This document shows, in pieces, positions 1 to 9,710 of a stretch of DNA of 64,000 bases (within the stretch, counting starts at the first letter, position 1; each line of letters begins with the position of its first letter). The notes below the pieces were generated by a model. It had not been told where the DNA came from and searched no databases. It saw only the letters and a list, made by a program, of their open reading frames with translations. The DNA comes from Streptomyces sp. NBC_00659 (GTDB lineage: Bacteria > Actinomycetota > Actinomycetes > Streptomycetales > Streptomycetaceae): the NCBI RefSeq assembly GCF_036226925.1, contig NZ_CP109031.1:2666001-2730000 (forward strand). Direction: 5' to 3'. Position numbers and translations under genes: made by a program.

Positions 1-998
1 CCGTCGGCTGTGTTCCGACGTACGACAGTATCGGTGCCGCGGCTCCCGTACTGCTGCTGGTGCTGCGTTTTCTCCAGGGGCTCGGACTCGGCGGCGAGTG
101 GGGCGGGGCGGTGCTGCTGACGGCCGAGCACGCGCCCGCCGGGCGGCGCGGGCTGTGGTCGAGCTTCCCGCAGATCGGTCCGTCCCTCGGGTTCGTGCTG
201 GCCAACGGCGTGATGCTGGCGCTGTCGTCGACGCTGTCCGACGCGCAGTTCGCGCAGTGGGGCTGGCGGGTGCCGTTCTGGGCTGCGGGGGTGCTCGCGG
301 CTGCGGGACTGTGGCTGCGCCGTTCGCTCGAGGAGAGCCCGCGGTTCCTCGAAATGGGTGACCACGCGCGCGTGCCGCTCGCCGAGGTGGCGCGCGACCA
401 CTGGCGGCTCGTCCTGCTGACGGCCGGTGGACTCGCGGTCGGATACGCCGTCTTCTACGCGGTGACGACCTGGGCGCTCGCCTACGGTGTCGACCGGCTC
501 GGCGTGAGCCGCACGGTCATGCTGGTCTGCATCATGGCCGCGGTGGTGGTGAAGGGGGCTCTGACGCCCCTCGTGGCCCTGCTGGGAGATCGCTACGGCC
601 GACGGCCGCTGTGCATGGCGGGCTGCGCGGGCGCCGCGCTGTGGATGTTCCCGATGATCGGACTGCTGTCGACCGGCGAACCCCTGCTGATGTTCCTCGG
701 CTTCCTGGTGGCGCTGATCGCCTTCGTCACCATGTTCGCGGTGATCGCCGCCTATCTGCCGGAGTTGTACGAGCCGCGGGTGCGCTGCACGGGCGCGGCT
801 CTCGGGTACAACCTGGGCGGGGTCCTCGGAGGCGCGCTCACCCCGGTCGTGGCGACGGCGGTGGCGAGCGGGGAGCGCGTGCCGTGGGGCGTGGCCGCCT
901 ATCTGACGGGGATCGCGCTGCTGAGCCTCGGGTGCTTCGCGCTGCTGCCGGAGACCCGGCCCGTGCCCAGGCTGACGGCCGTACCGGTCACGGAGTGA
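1..998 (+). CDS. MFS transporter, metabolite:H+ symporter (MHS) type, 5' truncated
   Basis: The gene enters from outside the window: the frame is open from base 3 and ends with TGA at 996-998, giving about 331 visible residues, so roughly the first quarter of a usual 420-450 aa protein is missing. The first visible part contains RFLQGLGLGGEWGGA, a signature of the MHS branch of the major facilitator superfamily (ShiA/ProP-like), which takes up organic acids or osmolytes with protons at the cytoplasmic membrane. About nine hydrophobic helices follow, with a GDRYGRR loop in the second half typical of MFS. The substrate cannot be told from this. The convergent antiporter gene ends 7 bases downstream. 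Confidence 0.88.
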   Translation, partial: VGCVPTYDSIGAAAPVLLLVLRFLQGLGLGGEWGGAVLLTAEHAPAGRRGLWSSFPQIGPSLGFVLANGVMLALSSTLSDAQFAQWGWRVPFWAAGVLAAAGLWLRRSLEESPRFLEMGDHARVPLAEVARDHWRLVLLTAGGLAVGYAVFYAVTTWALAYGVDRLGVSRTVMLVCIMAAVVVKGALTPLVALLGDRYGRRPLCMAGCAGAALWMFPMIGLLSTGEPLLMFLGFLVALIAFVTMFAVIAAYLPELYEPRVRCTGAALGYNLGGVLGGALTPVVATAVASGERVPWGVAAYLTGIALLSLGCFALLPETRPVPRLTAVPVTE

Positions 999-1005
999 CT
1001 GCCGG

Positions 1006-2106
1006 TCACGGGTTGACGGCCAGTTCCAGATAGGCGGCGAACACGACCAGGTGGACGCCCCCCTGAAGCGGGGTGGCCCGCCCGGGAACGACCGTCAGGG
1101 AGCTCACCACCACGGTCAGCGCGAGCAGCACCATCTCGGTGGCGCCGAGTCCGAGAACGAGTGGTCCGGAGAGCCAGAGCGAGGCCAGGGCGACGGCGGG
1201 GATGGTCAGTCCGATGCTGGCCATCGCCGAGCCGAGGGCGAGGTTCAGGCTGGTCTGCACCCGGTCCCTGCGGGCGGAGCGCAGCGCGGCGATGGTCTCG
1301 GGGAGCAGCACGAGCAGCGCGATGATCACACCGACCACGGCGGCCGGCATGCCCGCCGCCTCGACCCCGGACTCGATGGTGGGCGACACACCCTTGGCGA
1401 GGCCGACCACGCCGACCAGGGCCAGGCCGAGGAGTCCCAGGCTGAACCGCGCCTGGCGGGCGGACGGCGCGTCGGCGTGCTCGTCCACGTCGATGACCTC
1501 GCCCTGCTGGGTGATCGGTAGGAAGTAGTCACGGTGCCGGACGGTCTGGGTCGCCACGAACAGGCCGTACAGCACCAGGGAGGCGACCGCGGCGAAGGTG
1601 AGTTGCGCGGCGGAGAACTCCGGGCCCGGCTTGCTCGTGGTGAAGGTCGGGAAGACGAGGCTGAGTGTGGCGAGTGTCGCGACGGTCGCCAGGGCGGCTC
1701 CGGTTCCTTCGGCGTTGAAGACGGCGAGCCCGTGGCGCAGTGACGCGACGAGCAGACACACGCCGACGATCCCGTTGCAGGTGATCATCACGGCCGCGAA
1801 CACCGTGTCGCGGGCCAGTGTCGAACTCTTGGCGCCGCCGTCCGCCATCAGGGTGACGATGAGGGCGACTTCGATGACCGTGACCGCGACGGCGAGGACG
1901 AGGGATCCGAAGGGTTCCCCCACCCGGTGGGCGACCACCTCGGCGTGGTGCACCGCGGCGAGCACGGAACCCGCGAGGACCAGTGTCACCAGTGCGACGA
2001 CCGCGCCCGGCAGGTCCCGCCCCCAGGTGAGAGCCAGCAGCACCACCGCGATCACGGGGACCACGGCGGTCCACCGTGTCACGAGTGACCTGAGCCGAAC
2101 GATCAT
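1006..2106 (-). CDS. Calcium/proton (CaCA family) antiporter, ChaA-like
   Basis: A 366-residue polytopic membrane protein with about eleven hydrophobic helices in two homologous halves. The first half carries AEVVAHRVGEPFGSLVLAV followed by EVALI, the alpha-repeat with conserved acidic residues seen in ChaA/CAX cation exchangers; the second half has LLPETIAALRSARRDRVQTS with LNLALGSAMAS, the second alpha-repeat. The expected role is export of Ca2+ (or Na+/K+) in exchange for protons. I chose the ATG at 2106 because the family begins just before the first helix; the frame stays open upstream into unrelated sequence. It is followed convergently by the MFS gene and preceded by TerC, so this end of the window is an ion and stress transport neighbourhood. 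Confidence 0.85.
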   Translation of the reverse strand: MIVRLRSLVTRWTAVVPVIAVVLLALTWGRDLPGAVVALVTLVLAGSVLAAVHHAEVVAHRVGEPFGSLVLAVAVTVIEVALIVTLMADGGAKSSTLARDTVFAAVMITCNGIVGVCLLVASLRHGLAVFNAEGTGAALATVATLATLSLVFPTFTTSKPGPEFSAAQLTFAAVASLVLYGLFVATQTVRHRDYFLPITQQGEVIDVDEHADAPSARQARFSLGLLGLALVGVVGLAKGVSPTIESGVEAAGMPAAVVGVIIALLVLLPETIAALRSARRDRVQTSLNLALGSAMASIGLTIPAVALASLWLSGPLVLGLGATEMVLLALTVVVSSLTVVPGRATPLQGGVHLVVFAAYLELAVNP

Positions 2107-2261
2107 GCCGCGATCGTCGCAGTCGGCGGCGTGCCCCGCACTCCGGCGGTGCGGGGCACGGTCCGCAATCGCGGTGGTCGAGTCCGGAGGGCACCGGGAG
2201 CGGTGGCGGGCAATGCCCCGCGCGCCGTTCCCGGAGGTGGCCGTCGCCGCGTTCGACGCGG

Positions 2262-3251
2262 TCAGGCGTCGATGCTCTCCTTCGGAGCGCTCTTCGACTG
2301 CTCGCGTGCCGCCTGCTTCCTGGTGGCGGTCAGGCTGGTGATCGTGGTGACCACGAGGACCGCGCAGATCACGCCGAGCGAGACCGGAATGGATATCTCG
2401 GGAACGTGGACGCCGGACTCGTGCAGTGCGTGCAGGACGAGCTTGACGCCGATGAATCCGAGGATGACCGACAGTCCGTAGCTGAGGTGGACCAGCTTCT
2501 TGAGCAGGCCGCCGATGAGGAAGTACAGCTGTCGCAGACCCATCAGCGCGAAGGCGTTGGCCGTGAAGACGATGTAGGGGTCCTGGGTGAGGCCGAAGAT
2601 CGCGGGGATCGAGTCGAGGGCGAAGAGCACGTCGGTGGTGCCGATCGCCAGCATCACGACCAGCATCGGCGTCATGACGCGCTTGCCGTTCCGGCGGATC
2701 CACAGCTTGGTGCCGTGATAGCGGTCGGCCACGCCGAACCGCCTCTCGGCGGCCTTGAGCAGCCTGTTCTCCTCGAACTCCTCCTCGTCCTCGTCGGCCC
2801 TTGCCTCCTGGATCAGCTTCCAGGCGGTGTAGATGAGGAACGCGCCGAAGATGTAGAAGACCCAGGCGAAGTTCGCGATGATCGCGGCGCCGGCGGCGAT
2901 GAATATCGTGCGCAGGACAAGGGCGATCAGGACGCCCACGAGGAGTACGCGCTGCTGGTACTTCGAGGGCACCGCGAACTTAGCCATGATCAGGACGAAG
3001 ACGAAGAGGTTGTCGACACTCAGCGACTTCTCGGTGATGAAGCCGGCGAAGAACTCCCCGGCCGGCTGTCCGCCGGCGAAGAGGAGCAGTCCGAGTCCGA
3101 ACAGCCCGGCGAGGGCGATCCAGACGACGGTCCAGATTCCGGCTTCCTTGATCGATACGTCGTGCGGCTTGCGGCCGATGAAGAAGTCGACCGCGATCAG
3201 TGCGGCCAGCCCCACGATGGTCAGGACCCACAGGGTCAGGGAAACATCCAC
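2262..3251 (-). CDS. TerC family integral membrane protein
   Basis: 329 residues with eight to nine membrane helices. The family marks are SVDNLFVFVLIMAKFAVP near residue 80 and the later DPYIVFTANAFALMGLRQLYFL, both characteristic of TerC/Alx proteins. TerC proteins are linked to tellurite resistance and, in Bacillus and E. coli relatives, to Mn2+ efflux and metalation of exported proteins. A charged cytoplasmic loop (ADEDEEEFEENRLL) sits near residue 155 and the C-terminal tail is basic. A strong ribosome site (GGAGG, 8 bases before ATG 3251) supports the start. The two TerD-family genes lie upstream on the same strand, but about 330 bases of odd, purine-rich sequence separate them, so it probably has its own promoter. 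Confidence 0.92.
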   Translation of the reverse strand: MDVSLTLWVLTIVGLAALIAVDFFIGRKPHDVSIKEAGIWTVVWIALAGLFGLGLLLFAGGQPAGEFFAGFITEKSLSVDNLFVFVLIMAKFAVPSKYQQRVLLVGVLIALVLRTIFIAAGAAIIANFAWVFYIFGAFLIYTAWKLIQEARADEDEEEFEENRLLKAAERRFGVADRYHGTKLWIRRNGKRVMTPMLVVMLAIGTTDVLFALDSIPAIFGLTQDPYIVFTANAFALMGLRQLYFLIGGLLKKLVHLSYGLSVILGFIGVKLVLHALHESGVHVPEISIPVSLGVICAVLVVTTITSLTATRKQAAREQSKSAPKESIDA

Positions 3252-3583
3252 TGCGCCTCCGGCAGTTCGTAACGGCAGATTTCAGCGTCGTTGCGCTACC
3301 GGAGGTCTCTTCCGCCCGCGACTGCCGGGGCGCTGGGTGCGCCCGGGAGCCTGCGGGCCGACGCCCCGGGATCCGACTCGATCCGTATTGACGGGTACGT
3401 CGCAGCAGGTAGGGAGTACTCCCCTCCGTATGGAAAAAGAGTACCCGAATCACCAAGGAAAGGTAAAGGGATTGGTAAAAGAAAGACCAAGTCCCGTGCT
3501 CAGAGCACTTTACGATTGCTTGGTGAAGCCGTTCGGCCTTGCGGTCCGAAGGTTCACCGGGGTCCGGAGGCGCCCGGATCAGG
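3252..3583. promoter_or_regulatory. Intergenic region upstream of terC with palindrome and low-GC tract
   Basis: No gene is visible. A 12-base palindrome GGGAGTACTCCC lies at 3412-3423, and the plus strand from about 3430 to 3500 is purine-rich and far poorer in GC than its surroundings (runs such as GGAAAAAGAG and GGTAAAAGAAAG). The terC promoter should be here, read leftward, and the palindrome is a candidate operator; neither is proven. Confidence 0.35.
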
Positions 3584-5605
3584 TCAGCGGTTCCAGGACC
3601 GGCGGGCGGCCGCCACCGCCGCCAGGACCCGCTGGAGCACCTGGCTGTTCGCGGGGACGAGCGAGGGCTCGTACGTCCACGCGTGCCCGACCCACGGATC
3701 GGCGAGATGATCGTCGGGCACCGGTGTGACCCGCAGCAGCGACCGCCACAGAGGGTCGAGCAGGGGCCCGTACGCCGCCGCGTCCTCCCGGTCGGCCACC
3801 ATCATCAGATGGACGCCGACGGCCGGCCCCTCGTCCGCGAGATAACGGAGCTGGGTGACGGCACGGTCGTCGAAACCGTGCGGAAAATCGTTGACGATCA
3901 GTAGTTGCTCGGCGGTGTCGAGATCCGGCGGCAACGAGTCGGCCGCTCCCCCGCGCAACGCCATCTGCACCAGGTCGACGCGCTGGGTGAGACGTCGCAG
4001 TACGTCGGCCACGCCCGTGGCACCCGCGGCCGGAGGGCTTCCGAGCACCCCGGACTGCGTCAGGGGCGCGAGGGACGAGGCACCGGCGCCGGCCGGGTCG
4101 ATGACGTGCACGGTGAACTCGCCCGGGGGATACACGGCGAGCAGCCGGGCCGCGTGCGCCACGGCGGTGTCCACGGCGAGGCGGCGCACCTGGTCGGAGT
4201 CGGCGAGCGCGCCCTCCAGGGAGGTGCGACCGCTGTCGATCCACAGGCCCCTCTCCAGCGGCAGACGCACCAGCATGGGGATGCTCAGGTTCTCGGTCTC
4301 GGGCAGGCGGAGATCTCCGAGCCGCAGGGCCATGGGTACTTCCATGGGGGCACGGTAGGCGTGCCAGACCGGATTGTCCCAGCTCGCGTACGCCGTCGGC
4401 AGCGCGGGCTCCACGACCTCGGCCTCGGCGGTGAGCTGGGCGAGGTCCCGGTCGAGGGCGACTCGGGCCTGGTCGACCAGCAGGGCGTGTTTGGCGCGGG
4501 CGGCTTCGCGAGCGGCGTCGCCCTGCCCTCCGATCCGGCTGCGCGGGTCGGAGAGGACCTGGTCGAGCTCCTTCTCCATGCGGGAGTCGGCGAAGTCGAC
4601 GGCGCTGCGGTACGCGGCGACGGTCCGGGCCAGGTCCTCGAACATCCCCCATACCTGGTTGTACAGCCGCTCCTCCATGGACCAGCCGGTCGCGTCTCCC
4701 GCGACGGGCTGCGCGGGCTGTCCGGGCTGGGCCGGCGGCGCGGTCGGCGGGGGCGGCGGCGGAGCGGCGGTCTGCCGTCCGGGGTGGCTGTAGTCGACCG
4801 GGCCACCGGCGCTGGGCGACGGCGGCTGGGCGACCGAGGAAGGGTCGGACTGCGCGGGGCTCCCCGGACGACCGGTCTGCGGAGCCGCGGCTCCCTGCGG
4901 GCCGGTCGTGTACGGGGTCTGCTGCGGTGGCACGGTTCCTGAGGTGCCCTGGGGTCCGGGTCCGGCGTAGGGCTGGTCCGGTCCCGAGGCGGCGGCCTGC
5001 CGTGACCGGTCCGCGTCCGGGGTGCGGGGCGGGGGTGCCGCCACCGACCGCGCCAGGCCCTGGGCCACGGCTTCGTTGATGCCGACCGCGAGCTGCCGGG
5101 CCTCCGGAAGCCCCTGGTCGGCGAGGAGTTCGGCGAGACCGCCCGCGTAGCCCTGGCCGACCGCGCGCACCTTCCAGGCGCCCTGCCGGCGGTAGAGCTC
5201 CAGGGCCACGACGGCGGACTCGGCGTCCAGTCCGGTGAGGGTGTAGCTGGCGACCTCGAGACCGTCGAGGCCGGTGACCGCGACGAAGGGGGCGGCGACG
5301 GCGCCGAACCGGACAGGTCCGCCGACACCGGTGGGCAGCGCGAGCAGCACGCTGACCCGGTGCACGGCCTGCGGCAGGGCGTCAAGGTCGAAGGCCAGCC
5401 GGTGATCGGCCGCCGCCTGCTTGGAGACCTCGAGCCCGGGAAGCGTGGGCGCGCCCGGATGGGCCACCCACTCGACGCCCCGGACCCTGCCCTGCTCGTC
5501 GCTGAGCGTGGCCCCGGCCACGATCGGCTTCCCGGCCGAGATACGGACCTCGAGACGGACCTGGGAGAGCGGGTGGTTCTGCCCCCTGACCAGCTCGGCC
5601 GTCAT
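3584..5605 (-). CDS. TerD-domain protein fused to a degenerate FtsK/HerA-like domain
   Basis: 673 residues. Residues about 1-190 are a TerD domain (TAELVRGQNHPL, then SVLLALP and YTLTGLDAESAVVALELYRR), the Ca2+-binding stress module. Residues 195-310 are a Pro/Gln/Gly-rich linker. The region after 310 (ERLYNQVWGMFEDLARTVAAYRSA, then a coiled coil, then PMLVRLPLERGLWID) resembles the core of FtsK/HerA DNA-pumping ATPases, with a Walker-B-like LLIVNDFPHGF and a following GVHLMMVADRED strand, but no GxxxxGK[ST] loop where the P-loop should be. I infer a nucleotide-binding-dead scaffold. The ATG at 5605 has a good GGGGGA site. The standalone TerD gene lies 43 bases upstream on the same strand, so the two are probably co-transcribed. 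Confidence 0.75.
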   Translation of the reverse strand: MTAELVRGQNHPLSQVRLEVRISAGKPIVAGATLSDEQGRVRGVEWVAHPGAPTLPGLEVSKQAAADHRLAFDLDALPQAVHRVSVLLALPTGVGGPVRFGAVAAPFVAVTGLDGLEVASYTLTGLDAESAVVALELYRRQGAWKVRAVGQGYAGGLAELLADQGLPEARQLAVGINEAVAQGLARSVAAPPPRTPDADRSRQAAASGPDQPYAGPGPQGTSGTVPPQQTPYTTGPQGAAAPQTGRPGSPAQSDPSSVAQPPSPSAGGPVDYSHPGRQTAAPPPPPPTAPPAQPGQPAQPVAGDATGWSMEERLYNQVWGMFEDLARTVAAYRSAVDFADSRMEKELDQVLSDPRSRIGGQGDAAREAARAKHALLVDQARVALDRDLAQLTAEAEVVEPALPTAYASWDNPVWHAYRAPMEVPMALRLGDLRLPETENLSIPMLVRLPLERGLWIDSGRTSLEGALADSDQVRRLAVDTAVAHAARLLAVYPPGEFTVHVIDPAGAGASSLAPLTQSGVLGSPPAAGATGVADVLRRLTQRVDLVQMALRGGAADSLPPDLDTAEQLLIVNDFPHGFDDRAVTQLRYLADEGPAVGVHLMMVADREDAAAYGPLLDPLWRSLLRVTPVPDDHLADPWVGHAWTYEPSLVPANSQVLQRVLAAVAAARRSWNR

Positions 5606-5648
5606 CGTCTTGTCCCCCTATGTCGCTGTGTACGTGTTCGCCGGCCGC

Positions 5649-6227
5649 TCAGAGGTGCGGCAGGATGGCGGGCATCAGGTCCTGGAACGTGCGGCCGTTG
5701 GCCGGCGTGCCGAGGGCCGTCATCTGCCAGCCGGTTCCGGACCGGTGCACCTTGGCCATGATCTGGGCGGTGTACTGGCCGCCGCCGGCCAGCGTGTAGC
5801 GGGCGAGTTCCTGGCCGTTGGTCTCGTCGACCAGACGGCAGAACGCGTTCTGCACTTCCTGGAAGGTCTGGCCCGTGAAGGAGTTCACGGTGAAGATGAT
5901 CTGGTCGATGTGGACCGGGACGCGCTGCAGGTCGACGAGGACGGCCTCGTCGTCGCCGCCCTGGCCCACGCCACCGACGAGGTTGTCACCGGTGTGCCGC
6001 ACCGAGCCGTCGTCGCTGACGAGGTGGCGGAAGAACACCACGTCGACGGGCTGCTTGTCCGCGAAGAGCACGGCGGACGCGTCGAGGTCGATCTCCCGGG
6101 TGCGCGAGCCGAACAGGCCGCGCCGGGGGGCCGCCTGCCAGCCGAGTCCCATTCGGACTGCGGTCAGCGTGCCCCCGTCGTTCTTCTGCAGATTGATGGC
6201 CTGACCCTTGGTCATGTTGACCGTCAC
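5649..6227 (-). CDS. TerD family stress protein
   Basis: 192 residues, the usual TerD length. It has the TerD core (DLDASAVLFADK, then SDDGSVRHTGDN and GGDDEAVLVDLQRVP), where the acidic cluster forms the Ca2+ sites in known TerD structures; here the loop reads NLVGGVGQGGDDE, so one of the usual acidic positions is glycine. TerD proteins associate with membranes and TerC in oxidative, tellurite and phage stress responses, and Streptomyces TerD mutants are affected in differentiation. I chose GTG 6227 over the in-frame ATG at 6215 because GAGGGGA sits 7 bases before the GTG. It is the first gene of a likely two-gene unit with the TerD fusion. Confidence 0.9.
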   Translation of the reverse strand: MTVNMTKGQAINLQKNDGGTLTAVRMGLGWQAAPRRGLFGSRTREIDLDASAVLFADKQPVDVVFFRHLVSDDGSVRHTGDNLVGGVGQGGDDEAVLVDLQRVPVHIDQIIFTVNSFTGQTFQEVQNAFCRLVDETNGQELARYTLAGGGQYTAQIMAKVHRSGTGWQMTALGTPANGRTFQDLMPAILPHL

Positions 6228-6387
6228 GCGCTGTTCCCCTCTCGAACTGTCCCCTGTTGCCGCGGAGTCCGCGGATGAACAGAACCCTACGCAGCGGCAC
6301 TGACAGCGCCGAACCCTGGGGCGGACTTTGTGTCGGTCTTGCAACACACCGCGCGTCTTTCGGGGTCCGACGCAGGCTGCGGGGCCG

Positions 6388-8520
6388 TCAGGCGATTCCC
6401 GCCTCCTTCATCTGCCGCAACTCCTTTTTCATCTCGGACACCTCGTCACGCAGACGGGCCGCGATCTCGAACTGGAGGTCCGCCGCCGCGGCGCGCATCC
6501 GTTCCGTCAGGTCCTCGATCTGCTGGGCGAGCTCGGCCGCAGGGCGGTCGGTCGGCACGGCGTCCTTGGCTTTGGCGGACTTGGCGGCGCGGGTCGCCTT
6601 GGCGCCCAGTGCGGGCACCGGGGCCTTGGCACCCTTGCCGTCCTTCGTCTTGCGGTAGCCGGAGCCGAGCAGTTGCTCGGTGTCGACGTCCTCGCGGGCG
6701 ATCTGCGCGACGATGTCGTTGATCTTCTTTCGGAGAGGCTGCGGATCGATGCCCCGCTCCGTGTTGTAGGCGATCTGCTTCTCCCGGCGGCGATTGGTCT
6801 CCTCGATGGCCTTCTCCATCGCCGGGGTGATCCTGTCCGCGTACATGTGGACCTGGCCGGAGACATTGCGCGCCGCGCGGCCGATGGTCTGGATCAGGGA
6901 GGTCCCCGAGCGCAGGAAGCCCTCCTTGTCGGCGTCGAGGATCGCCACCAGGGAGACCTCGGGAAGGTCGAGGCCCTCGCGCAGCAGGTTGATGCCGACC
7001 AGGACGTCGAACTCGCCGGCACGCAGTTCGCGCAGCAGCTCGACGCGACGCAGGGTGTCGACGTCGCTGTGCAGATAGCGCACCTGGATGCCCAGTTCCA
7101 GGAAGTAGTCCGTGAGATCCTCGGCCATCTTCTTGGTGAGCGTGGTGACCAGGACGCGCTCGTCCTTCTCGGTGCGCTGCCGGATCTCGTGCACCAGGTC
7201 GTCGATCTGGCCCTCGGTGGACTTGACGACCACCTGGGGGTCGATCAGGCCGGTGGGACGGATGATCTGCTCGACGTGGCCGTCCGAGCGGGAGAGCTCG
7301 TAGTTGCCCGGGGTCGCGGAGAGGTAGACGGTCTGGCCGATGCGCTGCTGGAACTCCTCCCACTTCAGGGGGCGGTTGTCCAGGGCGGAGGGCAGCCGGA
7401 AGCCGTGGTCGACGAGGGTGCGCTTGCGGGAGGCGTCGCCCTCGTACATCGCGCCGATCTGCGGCACGGTGACGTGCGACTCGTCGATGACGAGCAGGAA
7501 GTCGTCCGGGAAGTAGTCGATCAGTGTGTTCGGCGGGGAGCCGGGTTCACGGCCGTCGAAATGCATCGAGTAGTTCTCGACCCCGGAGCAGGAGCCGATC
7601 TGGCGGAGCATCTCGATGTCGTACGTCGTCCGCATGCGCAGGCGCTGGGCCTCCAGGAGCTTGCTCTGCTTCTCCAGTTCGGCGAGGCGCTCCCCCAGCT
7701 CCTTCTCGATGTCGTTGACGGCGCGTTCCATGCGCTCGGGACCGGCGACGTAGTGGGACGCGGGGAAGACGTAGATCTGGTTGTCGTCGCTGATGACCTC
7801 GCCGGTGAGCGGGTGCAGCGTGGACAGGGCCTCGATCTCGTCGCCGAACATCTCGATGCGGACCGCGAGCTCCTCGTAGACCGGGAAGATCTCGATGGTG
7901 TCGCCGCGGACCCGGAAGGTGCCGCGGGCGAAGGCGACGTCGTTGCGGGTGTACTGGATGTCGACGAAGCGGCGCAGCAGGGCGTCTCGGTCGATCTCGT
8001 CGCCGACCTTGAGGTTGACCATCCGGTCCACGTACTCCTGCGGAGTACCGAGACCGTAGATGCAGGACACCGACGCGACCACGACGACATCGCGGCGGGT
8101 CAGCAGCGAGTTGGTCGCGGAGTGGCGCAGGCGCTCCACCTCCTCGTTGATCGAGGAGTCCTTCTCGATGTAGGTGTCCGACTGCGGGACGTAGGCCTCG
8201 GGCTGGTAGTAGTCGTAGTACGACACGAAGTATTCGACCGCGTTGTTCGGCAGCAGCTCACGGAACTCGTTGGCCAGCTGGGCGGCCAGCGTCTTGTTCG
8301 GCGCCATGACGAGCGTGGGGCGCTGGAGCTTCTCGATCATCCACGCGGTGGTGGCAGACTTGCCGGTGCCGGTCGCGCCCAGCAGGACGACATCCTTCTC
8401 ACCTGCGCGGATGCGCTTCTCCAGGTCGGCGATGGCCGTGGGCTGGTCACCGCTCGGCTGAAAGTGGCTGATGACCTCGAAGGGCGCCACCGAACGTTCG
8501 ATCTTGGATACTGGCCGCAT
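6388..8520 (-). CDS. uvrB: Excinuclease ABC subunit UvrB
   Basis: 710 residues, near-full similarity to UvrB as I recall the family. Walker A GATGTGKS is at 48-55, the beta-hairpin region [13 protein letters not shown] near 95, the DEAD-type box [19 protein letters not shown] near 338, helicase motif [11 protein letters not shown] near 545, and a C-terminal UVR motif ([19 protein letters not shown]) that contacts UvrC. UvrB verifies damage handed over by UvrA and loads UvrC in nucleotide excision repair. A Lys/Ala-rich linker precedes the UVR motif. The gene starts 39 bases after the MHYT gene on the same strand. I found no clear SOS box of the CGAAC-N4-GTTCG type upstream. Confidence 0.97.
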   Translation of the reverse strand: MRPVSKIERSVAPFEVISHFQPSGDQPTAIADLEKRIRAGEKDVVLLGATGTGKSATTAWMIEKLQRPTLVMAPNKTLAAQLANEFRELLPNNAVEYFVSYYDYYQPEAYVPQSDTYIEKDSSINEEVERLRHSATNSLLTRRDVVVVASVSCIYGLGTPQEYVDRMVNLKVGDEIDRDALLRRFVDIQYTRNDVAFARGTFRVRGDTIEIFPVYEELAVRIEMFGDEIEALSTLHPLTGEVISDDNQIYVFPASHYVAGPERMERAVNDIEKELGERLAELEKQSKLLEAQRLRMRTTYDIEMLRQIGSCSGVENYSMHFDGREPGSPPNTLIDYFPDDFLLVIDESHVTVPQIGAMYEGDASRKRTLVDHGFRLPSALDNRPLKWEEFQQRIGQTVYLSATPGNYELSRSDGHVEQIIRPTGLIDPQVVVKSTEGQIDDLVHEIRQRTEKDERVLVTTLTKKMAEDLTDYFLELGIQVRYLHSDVDTLRRVELLRELRAGEFDVLVGINLLREGLDLPEVSLVAILDADKEGFLRSGTSLIQTIGRAARNVSGQVHMYADRITPAMEKAIEETNRRREKQIAYNTERGIDPQPLRKKINDIVAQIAREDVDTEQLLGSGYRKTKDGKGAKAPVPALGAKATRAAKSAKAKDAVPTDRPAAELAQQIEDLTERMRAAAADLQFEIAARLRDEVSEMKKELRQMKEAGIA

Positions 8521-8559
8521 GGATCCACCGTACGACCCCGCACTGACAACCGGGCCGGA

Positions 8560-9432
8560 TCACCTGCTCTGCGGGGTCCTCGAGCGGCGGTAGGCGCGTT
8601 CCCGCACGGGGCGGACGGCCGGACGGCGGCCGGTGTGCACGGGGCCGGGGTGGGCCGGGACGCCCGGACGCCGGATCTCCGCCGGGCGCCGGTCGGGCTT
8701 GCCCACGATCATCTGCGGATCGAACATCACGACGACGCCCGCCAGACAGAGAAGGGCCAGAGGGCCGATCATCATGGGCGCGAGCAGCGAGGCCGCCGAG
8801 TCCCCGGCGGGGGTGCCGTCGGCGGGGCCGTGCAGATGCACGCTGAGCGCCGCCATACCCGTGTAGTGCATGCCGCTGACGGCCAGCCCCATGACGAGGC
8901 TCGCACCCACGCTCCAGAGGAATCCACGCACTTGCCCGGCGGCCCAGAGGGCGGCGATGGCGGCCACGACGGCGATGACGACCGAGGCGGAGACGGTGAG
9001 GGTGTTGTAGGCGAGCTTCCCGTTGAGCCGCATCCCGGCCATGCCCAGGTAGTGCATCGAGGCGATGCCCAGGCCGGTGACGGTCCCTCCGGTGAAGAGC
9101 GCGGTCCCGGTCGAACCCTGGTAGCCGACGATGAAGATCCCGGCGCCGACCATCAGGACCGCGACGCCCAGGCTCGCGAACGTCGTCGGCCGGTCGTAGT
9201 GGACGGGGCTCTCCTCGACCGTGAAACCCATCATCGCGATGAAGTGCATCGTCCAGATGCCGGAGGCGATCGCGACCGAGCCGAGCGCGAGCCAGCCGGC
9301 CCGCCAGGAGCCGCCGACGAGCACGGATCTGGCGGTGCAGCGCAGGCCCAGCGCCCCGCCCAGGCAGGCCATGAAATACGCCACCAGCGGTGTGACGAGT
9401 CCGTAGGTGAAGCCGTCGACCGTGCCTTGCAT
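8560..9432 (-). CDS. MHYT-domain integral membrane protein
   Basis: 290 residues, seven predicted helices. MHYT motifs appear as WTMHFIAMMGF, ASMHYLGMAGM and SGMHYTGMAAL, spaced about 65 residues apart; the motif histidines and methionines are thought to bind copper and sense gases such as O2 or NO. Many MHYT proteins carry signalling output domains; this one ends in a short basic, proline-rich tail (residues about 245-290) without one, so it may pass the signal to a partner. ATG 9432 begins MQGTVDGFTYGL just before helix 1. It is probably transcribed with uvrB, which follows by 39 bases. Confidence 0.88.
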   Translation of the reverse strand: MQGTVDGFTYGLVTPLVAYFMACLGGALGLRCTARSVLVGGSWRAGWLALGSVAIASGIWTMHFIAMMGFTVEESPVHYDRPTTFASLGVAVLMVGAGIFIVGYQGSTGTALFTGGTVTGLGIASMHYLGMAGMRLNGKLAYNTLTVSASVVIAVVAAIAALWAAGQVRGFLWSVGASLVMGLAVSGMHYTGMAALSVHLHGPADGTPAGDSAASLLAPMMIGPLALLCLAGVVVMFDPQMIVGKPDRRPAEIRRPGVPAHPGPVHTGRRPAVRPVRERAYRRSRTPQSR

Positions 9433-9710
9433 GCGCGGCTGCCTTTCCCGCCCTGTTACTCCTGGAACCGTCCGAAACACCCCCGCGGCCCCGACCGCCG
9501 GAGCGGACCGGGTTGAGGCAGAGAGTACGACCCCACCGGAATGGTCGAACGATAATCCTGCAAACAATCACGACCTCTCCCCAGTTGTGCGGTGACAGCG
9601 AGCGGACTTGGACAACTCCATTCAATCCGCGGCCATCTCCCTTCCCCCCTGTGTCGACTCTCTGCTGTCAATCTTGTGCTGTCCGTGATCGTCCGACGCG
9701 AGGAGAACGC

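Noticed and set aside
8491..8500. CGAACGTTCG palindrome as a LexA/SOS box for uvrB
   Set aside because: It is inside the coding region and lacks the four-base spacer of the actinobacterial SOS box.
6328..9516. Very long open frame antisense to uvrB
   Set aside because: It mirrors the codons of uvrB and the MHYT gene on the other strand; high GC leaves such frames open without meaning.
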